In this document: in pieces, positions 1 to 5,281 of the stretch
Layout of the letters: the number at the start of each line of letters is the position of its first letter
Position numbering within the stretch: position 1 is the stretch's first letter
Source of the DNA: Myxococcales bacterium
Lineage (GTDB): Bacteria; Myxococcota_A; Polyangia; Polyangiales; Polyangiaceae
DNA length: 5,477 nucleotides
Assembly (NCBI GenBank): GCA_013298325.1
Contig: JAAFHJ010000357.1
Span: 1 to 5,477, forward strand
Reading direction: 5' to 3'
Made by a program: the position numbers and the translations under genes
Notes under the pieces: generated by a model
Seen by the model: the letters and a program-made list of their open reading frames with translations, nothing else
The model's database searches: none
What the model was told of the DNA's origin: nothing

Positions 1-640
1 CGATGCGTCCGCCAGCGAGCAACGAGATCGTCCCGCCCAATTCGCGGGCGGTAATTTGGTGATGGGTCGCGACGACGACCGCGATCCGCTGGGCAACCAG
101 GCGCACCGCCGCGCAGTAACGGAAGACGTCGGCGTGGGACATCCCGACGGTCGGCTCATCGAGCGCCAGCACCGGCGGAGCCGCCGCGGCAAAGTGGGCG
201 AGGAGCACCAGGCGCGCATCGACCGCCGAAAGCGCAAGGACCGGCGTGTCGAGATCGCCGGCCAAGTGGGTGAGGCCGAAGCGCTCAAGGGCCTCCTCGG
301 CGCGGGCCGTTCGCTCGGAAAGTGTAGCCTTTCCGCTTAGTTCCCGCGGCACGAGGCAATCCCGGAGCGACCCCATGAGCGTCGCCGCCCGCTGCCCAAC
401 GATAAGCCCCCGGTTTACTTCCGAGATCGGCGTTCCGGAAATGTGGGCGAGGCCGCCGAGCGTCGCGTCCCCGGCGTGGAGGCCGGCCAGCGAACGCAAG
501 AACGAACTCTTCCCGGCGGCGACCGGACCGATGAGGATGTGCGGCTCCCCACCGAACACATCGAGGTCGATCGAAGCGAGGACGGTCTTGCGCCGGTATT
601 TCAGCGAAAAACTTCGAAAATGGACGATCGGTTCGGTCAT
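1..640 (-). CDS. Divergent ABC transporter ATP-binding protein, PstB-like (partial)
   Basis: This is the nucleotide-binding subunit of an ABC transporter; 213 codons are visible and the C-terminus lies beyond the left edge. Seen in the translation: Walker A GPVAAGKSS (residues 38-46), a Q-loop glutamine at about 83 (LIVGQR), Walker B VLALDEP (157-163) and an H-switch histidine in ATHH (193). The segment after the Q-loop (MGSLRDCL, then PRELSG) and the end (ITARELGGTISLLAGGRI) recall PstB, the ATPase of the phosphate importer, but this sub-assignment is by eye. Two elements are unusual. The signature position reads LSAVD (137-141) instead of LSGGQ, and the D-loop reads GMS where GLD or ALD is usual. 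The chosen start is ATG at 640; an in-frame GTG at 655 is possible, and neither has a clear Shine-Dalgarno sequence. It follows the lipoprotein gene 791-1792 after 150 bases. Substrate and partner subunits are not visible. Confidence 0.85.
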   Translation of the reverse strand, partial: MTEPIVHFRSFSLKYRRKTVLASIDLDVFGGEPHILIGPVAAGKSSFLRSLAGLHAGDATLGGLAHISGTPISEVNRGLIVGQRAATLMGSLRDCLVPRELSGKATLSERTARAEEALERFGLTHLAGDLDTPVLALSAVDARLVLLAHFAAAAPPVLALDEPTVGMSHADVFRYCAAVRLVAQRIAVVVATHHQITARELGGTISLLAGGRI

Positions 641-701
641 TGGGGACGTGATCACGCCGACGGACGCGGCGGCCGCGAAGCAAGGTACCGCCCGGTCGCC
701 C

Positions 702-730
702 GGTCGCCCCGCGAAATCTGCGGAGCGACC
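702..730 (-). promoter_or_regulatory. Strong intergenic hairpin upstream of the ABC ATPase gene
   Basis: In the minus-strand transcript, GGTCGCTCCGC and GCGGGGCGACC pair as an 11-base-pair stem (one U-G wobble) around the 7-base loop AGATTTC. It lies between the end of the lipoprotein gene at 791 and the ABC gene start at 640. No U-rich run follows, so it is not a classical intrinsic terminator. It could be a processing or stabilising hairpin, or a terminator of the U-poor kind suspected in high-GC genomes. A short direct repeat of cggtcgcc (693-700 and 701-708) adjoins it. Function is inference. Confidence 0.45.
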
Positions 731-790
731 CCATTTGCCGAGGTTCCCGGCGGTGGGAGACGGCGGGCCGACCTCCTTGCGACCGACCGC

Positions 791-1792
791 TCAGCGGTCC
801 GGCGCGATGCAGCAGCCGGTGAGGCAGTAGAGCCCCGCCGGACACGGGGTCACCCCGTTGCAAATCGGCTCACCGCCGGCACAAATCTGCCCACCACCAC
901 CGCCACCATCCGCGCCCCCGCCAGACCCGCCGTCGGCACCACCGCCAGAACCACCGTCGGCGCCGCCACCGTAGCAGGACGCCGGAATCGTCGGCTTTCC
1001 AATGCAAATTTCACAGGTTTGGCAGGTGTTCTGGCAGTTCGTGTCGACGGTGCAGGTCTGGCATTTCGCCGGGTCGTTGATGTCGGCGATCGAGCAGGTG
1101 TTGCTAAGACGGACCGACTTCGAGCCGCCGCCGGGGAGCGGGACCGCGCAGCAGCCGAAGCAGTCGCAGCCGTTCGGCGTGAGCTTCCCGCAGAAGTCGA
1201 TGCAGCGCTGCGATTGGGTCTTCGGGCAGTTCCGGTAGTTCGGGTCGTAGGGGCACGACGCGAGGGTATTTGCCGGGTCGCACTTGAGGTTGGTGTCGCA
1301 GCCGTCGTCCCCTTGGCCGCTGTTTCCGTCGAAGAAACAGTCCTGCTTGCAGGCGTCCATGTTGTCGCCGGGGATGCCGGTGCCGAAGGTCTTTTCGTCG
1401 TTGTCGAGGGGGCCCGAGCACTCGGGATCTTGAGCGTCGGTGAGGCCGTCGCCGTCGTTGTCGATGCAGTCGCCGCACTGGGGGGAGACGCCGCCATCGA
1501 CGCCGTTCACCGGGACGCAGACACCAGTCCCTGAATCTTGATAGGTATTTCCGCCATCGCCGCCGCCGACAGTGCTGTCGCCGAGCGCCGCGCCATCGCC
1601 GCTCGCCGCGCCGTCACCGGCGGCACTTCCGTCGCCTCCCGTCGTGCTTCCGTCGGCGCCAGGGACGACGCAGGAGGCATCGGCACCGGGCGTACATGGG
1701 GTCCCCGCCGTTTCGGAGCCGCAGGCGGCGACGATCACGGCGAGGGCGGCGAAACTTGCAACAGCGAAGGCGGACGGGGCGGATAGGCGCAT
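791..1792 (-). CDS. Cysteine-rich surface lipoprotein of a myxobacterial type
   Basis: A 333-residue predicted lipoprotein. The N-terminus MRLSAPSAF is followed by a hydrophobic stretch and the lipobox VAAC with the lipidated cysteine at residue 24. Next is an Asp/Gly/Ala linker (about 46-88) with three GDGxAx units. A module at 106-133 contains CIDNDGDGLTDAQDPEC, whose D-x-D-x-DG pattern resembles calcium-binding loops. A dense cysteine core (148-273) includes GIPGDNMDACKQDCFFDGNS and TPNGCDCFGCC. A Gly-rich linker of GGGADGGS units (275-301) leads to a short cysteine-rich tail ending at residue 333. About 33 cysteines occur in total, suggesting a disulfide-stabilised exported protein. I recognise the core as recurring in myxobacterial genomes, with no known function. 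It sits 61 bases after the operon lipoprotein 1854-2522 and may be cotranscribed. No good Shine-Dalgarno precedes the ATG; the start is chosen because the signal peptide follows it directly. Confidence 0.87.
   Translation of the reverse strand: MRLSAPSAFAVASFAALAVIVAACGSETAGTPCTPGADASCVVPGADGSTTGGDGSAAGDGAASGDGAALGDSTVGGGDGGNTYQDSGTGVCVPVNGVDGGVSPQCGDCIDNDGDGLTDAQDPECSGPLDNDEKTFGTGIPGDNMDACKQDCFFDGNSGQGDDGCDTNLKCDPANTLASCPYDPNYRNCPKTQSQRCIDFCGKLTPNGCDCFGCCAVPLPGGGSKSVRLSNTCSIADINDPAKCQTCTVDTNCQNTCQTCEICIGKPTIPASCYGGGADGGSGGGADGGSGGGADGGGGGGQICAGGEPICNGVTPCPAGLYCLTGCCIAPDR
899..970 (-). repeat. Three GGGADGGS-type units in the lipoprotein linker
   Basis: Three consecutive 24-base units encode residues 275-298 of the lipoprotein at 791-1792: GGGADGGS, GGGADGGS and GGGADGGG. 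The first two units differ at DNA level only at synonymous third positions. This points to selection on the peptide rather than recent duplication. It is probably a flexible spacer between the cysteine core and the C-terminal cysteine tail. Confidence 0.8.
1583..1636 (-). repeat. Three 6-residue GDGxAx units in the post-lipobox linker
   Basis: The units GDGSAA, GDGAAS and GDGAAL (residues 53-70 of the lipoprotein at 791-1792) form a short degenerate tandem repeat. They lie in the Asp/Gly/Ala-rich stretch between the lipidated cysteine and the folded core. Such linkers often tether myxobacterial lipoproteins away from the membrane; that role is inferred. Confidence 0.7.
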
Positions 1793-1799
1793 ATCGGGG

Positions 1800-1825
1800 A
1801 ATGGGCGGCGGGCCGCGGCGCCATT
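1800..1825 (-). promoter_or_regulatory. GC-rich inverted repeat just before the lipoprotein start at 1792
   Basis: Arms AATGG and CCATT (1800-1804 and 1821-1825) enclose a second pairing, GCGG with CCGC, around a 4-base loop, with a 4-base bulge on one side. The element fills the 61-base gap between two lipoprotein genes and ends 7 bases before the ATG at 1792, where a ribosome binding site would lie. It lacks a U-run. It could dampen translation of the downstream gene or simply reflect GC-rich spacer sequence. Confidence 0.3.
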
Positions 1826-1853
1826 TCACCGGTCGGACGTTTCTGCCAGGCTC

Positions 1854-2522
1854 CTACCGGCAGTGGTTCCCGCGGCAGGTGCCGACGGAACAATCCTCCG
1901 AAATCCCGCACTTGGCACCGAGGGGGCAGGCTCCGCAGGCGCCGCCGCAGTCGACGTCGCTTTCGGTTGCGTTCTGGACGCCGTCGCTGCAGGTCGCGGC
2001 ATTGCACGTCCGCCCGCGCCATTCGCAGCGGACCGTTCCCCGCCGACAGACGACATCCTTCGTCGGAGCGCCGTTGGGGCAGGTTGCCGGGGTGACGGGG
2101 CCACAGGCACGCCGATCGCAGGGCGCGTCGACGGCGCTCGGCGGGCAAGCCGCGAAGGCCCACACACAGCCATTTTCATTCGAAATACAAGAACTTGAGC
2201 GACCGTCCGCGGCGTTCCCGCATCCGTCGGTCGCTGGGAGCGGCCCGCAACTTTCGGGGGGGCACGAATCGCCGACGACCGCGGGGCATCCGGTCGCCTC
2301 CCAGTGGCCACCATCGACGCGAGCGATACATTCCCACGCAATGGCGGCAGTTCCGTCGGTGCATAGGGGGGCGGCGGCCGGCAGGTCGGTGCACGATGCC
2401 GGTGGGAGAAGCGTCCCGACCGGCGCCGCCGGGCGATCGAGCGGCACGTCCTGCAGGGCGCACCCGCCACCGGCTTCCAAGGCGCAGAGGCACCCAAAGG
2501 CGAAGAAATACCGCCCCTTCAT
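1854..2522 (-). CDS. Cysteine-rich exported protein, probable lipoprotein, with three 47-residue repeats
   Basis: A 222-residue protein with 27 cysteines. The N-terminus MKGRYFFAFGCLCALEAGGGC looks like a short export signal. Cys21 could be lipidated, but the lipobox (GGGC) is weak, so periplasmic or surface location is likely and lipidation uncertain. Residues 33-173 hold three repeats with an exact 47-residue period: C54/C101/C148, C65/C112/C159, W74/W121/W168 and C79/C126/C173, plus C44/C92/C140 at 48. Residues 178-221 form a module (CSDGVQNATESDVDCGG, then CxxCxxGxxC) that I recognise as common at the ends of myxobacterial exported proteins. The start is fixed by a 4-base ATGA overlap with the preceding membrane-protein gene (2519-3331), which implies translational coupling; no separate Shine-Dalgarno is visible. 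Function is unknown. Its place after a sigma/anti-sigma pair suggests a sensor, ligand or envelope partner of that system. Confidence 0.87.
   Translation of the reverse strand: MKGRYFFAFGCLCALEAGGGCALQDVPLDRPAAPVGTLLPPASCTDLPAAAPLCTDGTAAIAWECIARVDGGHWEATGCPAVVGDSCPPESCGPLPATDGCGNAADGRSSSCISNENGCVWAFAACPPSAVDAPCDRRACGPVTPATCPNGAPTKDVVCRRGTVRCEWRGRTCNAATCSDGVQNATESDVDCGGACGACPLGAKCGISEDCSVGTCRGNHCR
2004..2426 (-). repeat. Three tandem 47-codon cysteine/tryptophan repeats
   Basis: These encode residues 33-79, 80-126 and 127-173 of the protein at 1854-2522. Each copy follows C-x8/9-C-x10-C, then W-x4-C. Copies two and three also share a cysteine (C119, C166) two residues before the Trp, which is Gly72 in copy one. 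Copies are divergent outside the Cys/Trp positions, so this is an old domain duplication, recognisable in the protein but not in the DNA. Confidence 0.8.
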
Positions 2523-3331
2523 GGCGCGGGCACCGGCGGAGCGAGCGCGCGAAGGCGCCGCTGGTAGGGGCGGTAGCGCGCGTCGTCGGCCAGCCGCGCG
2601 GCGTCGGTTGCCGCCGTCGAATCGCCAGATTTTGCGCGCGCTTCCAAGTCGAGGACGTCACGCTCAAGGGCCAGGGCCCCGCTGGGAAAGAGGCTCCGAT
2701 GGCGCGCGAGCGCTGTGCGGGCCGCGCCCAACGCCCCTCCAGCGAGGGAATTTCGCGCCTCCGTGAGCAGTGCCGCTTCGGCGGTGAGCGAATCGACCGG
2801 CGGGGCGTCGGTCGGCGGGCGCGGCGTTCCGAGCGCCGTCACCGGCATGGCGCCGCGAACCGATGGAGGGGGCGGCGGAGTTGAGGCAGGCGACGACGTA
2901 GAGGACACCGACGAAACCGGCGCATCGAAGGGCGCGCCGAGCGCTCCCCGAGACCCCGGCGTCGACGGCACCGGCAGGCTCGCGACTGGCACCGTCGCAT
3001 GCGAAGAATTATGAATTGAATCGGCAATATAGGCCCCACCAACGCCGAGACCCACGCCGACGACGGCAAGCGCAGCAAGCTTCACGGCTACGCCGGTCGC
3101 GCTCTTCGTGGCCACGGCAGCGACCTTCGCCGCCGGAACCGACGCGGCGAGGCTGGCGCCAACGAGCGGGACGCCGAGCCGCGCGGCAACACGCCCTTCC
3201 ATCCCGACCGGCGGCGCCTCCCGCTTGGCGGCACGTAGGGCGGCGCCGAGGGGGCCGTCTTCCGCAGAAAGCCGATTCATTTCAACATTTTCGTCGGAGG
3301 CCGCTCCGGTTCGCTCATCATTGTGGCTCAT
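2519..3331 (-). CDS. Single-pass membrane protein, probable anti-sigma factor
   Basis: A 270-residue protein placed directly after an ECF sigma gene. Residues 1-80 are cytoplasmic in the expected topology, with a short helical segment LGAALRAAKREAP near the start. One transmembrane helix follows at about 82-105 (KLAALAVVGVGLGVGGAY). A Pro/Ser/Thr-rich extracytoplasmic stretch spans about 112-183, including TPPPPPS. A helical C-terminal segment (184-262, with ARTALARHRSLFPSGALALE) resembles TPR-like tails I associate with myxobacterial anti-sigma proteins. There is no cysteine, so it is not a zinc-binding (HxxxCxxC) anti-sigma factor, and the anti-sigma role rests on topology and position. The ATG overlaps the sigma stop codon by ATGA and has a good AGGAG eight bases upstream; its own stop overlaps the next start in the same way. 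It may be another membrane regulator. Confidence 0.85.
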   Translation of the reverse strand: MSHNDERTGAASDENVEMNRLSAEDGPLGAALRAAKREAPPVGMEGRVAARLGVPLVGASLAASVPAAKVAAVATKSATGVAVKLAALAVVGVGLGVGGAYIADSIHNSSHATVPVASLPVPSTPGSRGALGAPFDAPVSSVSSTSSPASTPPPPPSVRGAMPVTALGTPRPPTDAPPVDSLTAEAALLTEARNSLAGGALGAARTALARHRSLFPSGALALERDVLDLEARAKSGDSTAATDAARLADDARYRPYQRRLRALAPPVPAP

Positions 3332-3885
3332 CGCGCGTTCTCCTGGAGGGCCGCGTAGGCCTCGCGGAGCGCGAGGCGGGCGCGACGGAGGCGGGTGTGG
3401 ACGGTCCCGATCGGCAGCTGGAGCTGCTCGGCGATCTCTGTCGCTGGGATTTCTTCAAGTTCGTAAAGGACAAACACCGCCCGGGCGTCGTCGTCGACGG
3501 CACTCAGGGCGCGGTCGAGCCAAACGATCGTCTCGGCGTCGGCGAGCGCTTTTTCGGGGTCTTCGGACGCGAAAGGTTCTGGCATGACGTCGACGAGCGC
3601 TTCATGGCGCTCGGCGGCAAGGCGCCGCATCTCGCTCGCGACACGGACGGCAGTCGCGCAGAGAAACGCGCCTTCCTTCCCGGGCTGCACATCGGAAAAT
3701 CTTCGAAAGAACACGAGAAAGACCCGCTGACACGCGTCCTCGGCGAGGCGCGCGGGCACGCCGTGGCGGCGAACGACACGAAAAACCGCCGCAGCATGCG
3801 TGGAAATCGCGCGGCCAACGCGGGCCGCCTCCGCCCTCGACAACGTCGGGGCGTCGGTTGGAAGTGCGATGCCACCGGCAGTCAT
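3328..3885 (-). CDS. ECF-type RNA polymerase sigma factor
   Basis: A 185-residue sigma-70 family protein of the extracytoplasmic function class, which directs RNA polymerase to specific promoters. Region 2 covers about residues 34-90 and includes the hallmark-like segment RLAEDACQRVFLVFFRRF. Region 4 covers about 123-178 and includes DDDARAVFVLYELEEIPATE and the helix-turn-helix part IAEQLQLPIGTVHTRLRRAR. Region 3 is absent, as expected for this class. The frame stays open upstream to 3972. I chose ATG at 3885 because it overlaps the stop of the preceding gene as ATGA, and because family length and the region 2 position fit. The next gene also overlaps by ATGA and encodes its likely anti-sigma factor. 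ECF factors often activate their own operon, but I could not find a convincing cognate promoter by eye. Its regulon is unknown. Confidence 0.95.
   Translation of the reverse strand: MTAGGIALPTDAPTLSRAEAARVGRAISTHAAAVFRVVRRHGVPARLAEDACQRVFLVFFRRFSDVQPGKEGAFLCATAVRVASEMRRLAAERHEALVDVMPEPFASEDPEKALADAETIVWLDRALSAVDDDARAVFVLYELEEIPATEIAEQLQLPIGTVHTRLRRARLALREAYAALQENAR
3340..3344 (-). promoter_or_regulatory. Shine-Dalgarno AGGAG for the probable anti-sigma gene
   Basis: AGGAG lies eight bases before the ATG at 3331, inside the last codons of the sigma gene. It is the only clear ribosome binding site in the operon. This may allow the anti-sigma factor to be made in at least equal amount to the sigma factor, rather than depending only on coupling. 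Confidence 0.7.
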
Positions 3886-4859
3886 AAGGAATTCATCGGC
3901 ACATGGCGGCGCCGAGCGCTCGCCATTTCGGGTTTCGGAAAAGCCCACGAAAGACCAAGCCCCATCGACCATCCGACTGCCGGGGTTCGTGCGACTTCGC
4001 CGCCCCGGTAGAGGAAAAAGCGATCACGACCGACCGAGCCGCCGAGGCGAACGTCCACGACGACGGCGACGTTCGGGACGATCGACCGGCGTAGCTCGGT
4101 CCGGGCGCCAATCGTGGCGGAACGGGCCGTCCGCGCCGCCTCCCCCGCCGTCTCGGCACCGACCGTATCGAGCCGCAGGAAGGGGCCCGCGCCGAGCGTC
4201 CACGGGTATCGATCGGCGGCAAACAGCGCGGAGACGCCGAGCGAATACGCTTGAAATTTGGTCGTTTGCCCGCCAGTCACGACGAGCCACGGGAGCGCAA
4301 CGCCCCCCTCGACGCGCCCCTCGACGTGAAGCTGCCCCCGCCGGATCCCGCCGCCCAGCTCGCCCCCAAGCACAAATGCAGCGCGCGGGAGCGCGGTAAG
4401 GCCGCCACGAACGGTCACCGACCCGAACGCCGCCCCGCGACTGCGTGCGGAACCGTCCGCGGGGCGCGCCGTCGCGGGCGGCACGACGACGGGTTCCTTC
4501 GCCATTTCGGGAGCTTCCGCGAGATCGGCGGCGATCTGCAGGGCAGTCCGAACCGACTCACAGGAAGCGCCTCGAAACTCTCGAAGTACTTCAGTATTTT
4601 CCGTGCCCCCTTCGGACCGCCGCCGCAAGACGCCAAGAAAACGGGCGCCGTTCGCCGCATCCGGCTCCGCGGCGAGCTCCAGGACAACCGTACGACGCAT
4701 CTCGACGGCCGGAATTTCTGTGGGGGCCGCACAAAAAGCAGCAAGGGGGTTCACCCAGGGGTCGCCGCCGGCGAGGGCCGACGACGGCGCGAACGTGCCG
4801 ACCACAAACGCGCCAGCGGCGGTCCAACGTCGTCGGGGGCCGTGCGCGGTCGCTTTCAC
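3882..4859 (-). CDS. Exported protein with probable C-terminal beta-barrel
   Basis: A 325-residue protein from the GTG at 4859. The N-terminus KATAHGPRRRW plus a hydrophobic stretch ending APSSALA gives a good signal peptide, cleaved near residue 30. A periplasmic domain at about 32-114 contains MRRTVVLELAAEPDAANGAR and RGASCESVRTALQIAADL. I recognise this SC-x-x-V/A-x-A-x-x-IA pattern from a myxobacterial family of unknown function found near ECF sigma genes. After a Pro-rich linker (about 122-140), residues 145-307 alternate like beta-strands (GELGGGIRRGQLHVEGRVEG, SMGLGLSWAF), suggesting a small outer-membrane barrel. An 18-residue tail follows the last strand and ends in MNSL, overlapping the sigma start. 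The frame is open back to a TTG at 4967, but that extension is Arg/Ser-rich and lacks a signal sequence. GTG is weakly supported by a distant GAAGGA. Possibly the envelope sensor of the sigma system. Confidence 0.85.
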   Translation of the reverse strand: MKATAHGPRRRWTAAGAFVVGTFAPSSALAGGDPWVNPLAAFCAAPTEIPAVEMRRTVVLELAAEPDAANGARFLGVLRRRSEGGTENTEVLREFRGASCESVRTALQIAADLAEAPEMAKEPVVVPPATARPADGSARSRGAAFGSVTVRGGLTALPRAAFVLGGELGGGIRRGQLHVEGRVEGGVALPWLVVTGGQTTKFQAYSLGVSALFAADRYPWTLGAGPFLRLDTVGAETAGEAARTARSATIGARTELRRSIVPNVAVVVDVRLGGSVGRDRFFLYRGGEVARTPAVGWSMGLGLSWAFPKPEMASARRRHVPMNSL

Positions 4860-4906
4860 GCGCCGTCGGTAGCATCCTTCGACGGTCGGCCGTGAGAGGG
4901 AGCCAT
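4856..4906 (-). CDS. Possible 16-codon leader peptide before the operon
   Basis: An ATG at 4906 opens a frame encoding MAPSHGRPSKDATDGA, with a TGA stop at 4858-4856. The stop overlaps the GTG start of the beta-barrel gene at 4859 by four bases (GTGA), the same arrangement as the three ATGA junctions in the operon. There is no strong Shine-Dalgarno (only GGGCGACG upstream) and a frame this short can arise by chance. If real, it would couple translation of the first gene to an upstream ribosome. Confidence 0.2.
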   Translation of the reverse strand: MAPSHGRPSKDATDGA

Positions 4907-5040
4907 CGTCGCCCGAAGTGCCAGTAGCAACCGGCGTATTTGGCGATGCAGGATGCCCGGCAATCAATGCCTGCTTCTCCGTCGGCGAGCGATGCGCATG
5001 CGGCGCACCGACGATCCAGCCGGCGCACGTGCAGCTGCAT

Positions 5041-5159
5041 CCGTGCTCGCCGTTTCCTCACCGCCGTTGGCGGTTCCGGGCGGACGAGCACCTGCAACCG
5101 TGCTCGCCGTTTCCTCACTGGCTACGGCGGCTCCGGGCGGACGAGCAGACGTGCTCGCC
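5041..5159. repeat. 57-base tandem repeat with palindromic arms
   Basis: Two copies start at 5041 and 5098. Their first 50 bases match at 44 positions, including an identical 21-base start (beginning ccgtgctcgc) and a shared block ctrich-free of gaps ending cggacgagca. A third fragment, cgtgctcgcc, begins at 5150 after a shorter step. GTGCTCG (5043, 5100, 5151) alternates with its complement CGAGCA(C) (5085, 5142). Perfect 7-base arms (5085-5091 and 5100-5106, 8-base spacer) and 6-base arms (5142-5147 and 5152-5157, 4-base spacer) thus face each other at unit borders. Copy one also holds CCGCC-gtt-GGCGG (5061-5073). It may be a set of regulator sites or structured RNA. Confidence 0.8.
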
Positions 5160-5179
5160 AACGGCCCCGTTGAGTCGCC

Positions 5180-5214
5180 GGAGATTGTGGCGTTGTCATC
5201 TTTCAAAAATCTCC
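5180..5214. promoter_or_regulatory. Inverted repeat GGAGATT / AATCTCC
   Basis: Perfect 7-base arms at 5180-5186 and 5208-5214 are separated by 21 bases, in the most AT-rich part of the intergenic region. Arm spacing is about 28 bases start to start. It could be a binding site for a dimeric regulator or a weak hairpin; no T-run follows on either strand to make it a terminator. Confidence 0.3.
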
Positions 5215-5234
5215 ACCACGCCGCGTCGAAGGCA

Positions 5235-5264
5235 TTGCACCGGGAAACAGCGGCGGTCCATATT
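5235..5264 (+). promoter_or_regulatory. Weak candidate promoter for the divergent lipoprotein
   Basis: TTGCAC (5235-5240) and CATATT (5259-5264) are separated by 18 bases and lie about 70 bases before the ATG at 5336. Matches to the housekeeping -35 and -10 consensus are partial (three and four of six). It is listed because its position suits the downstream dyad and ribosome binding site. Confidence 0.2.
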
Positions 5265-5281
5265 CGCAACCAGTGTTTTCA

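Noticed and set aside
691..708. Tandem cggtcgcc repeat considered as a CRISPR or phage-like element.
   Set aside because: There are only two 8-base copies, with no spacers and no associated genes; it is a trivial GC-rich repeat. No CRISPR array, insertion sequence or tRNA was seen anywhere in the window.
443..1534. A 363-codon open frame on the plus strand.
   Set aside because: It lies opposite the ABC and lipoprotein genes. Its product is Arg/Val/Ala-rich without domains or a start signal, whereas the minus strand gives clear motifs and a lipobox.
1696..2766. A 356-codon open frame on the plus strand.
   Set aside because: It is antisense to the cysteine-repeat protein, whose 47-residue periodicity proves the other strand is coding.
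3886..3972. A 29-residue N-terminal extension of the sigma factor starting at 3972.
   Set aside because: It lies inside the end of the beta-barrel gene. The ATG at 3885 gives the same 4-base overlap as the other junctions and a normal ECF length.
3016..4011. A 331-codon open frame on the plus strand.
   Set aside because: It is antisense to the sigma and anti-sigma genes, strongly Arg-rich, and typical of a spurious frame in high-GC DNA.
4860..4967. A 36-residue extension of the beta-barrel protein from TTG at 4967.
   Set aside because: The extension has no hydrophobic part and would bury the signal peptide that begins right after the GTG at 4859.
4964..5269. A minus-strand frame containing two 19-residue repeats with ARPPG and GEETAST-like segments.
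   Set aside because: It starts only at TTG without a ribosome binding site, and the repeat copies differ mainly at non-synonymous positions, so the DNA repeat is better read as non-coding.
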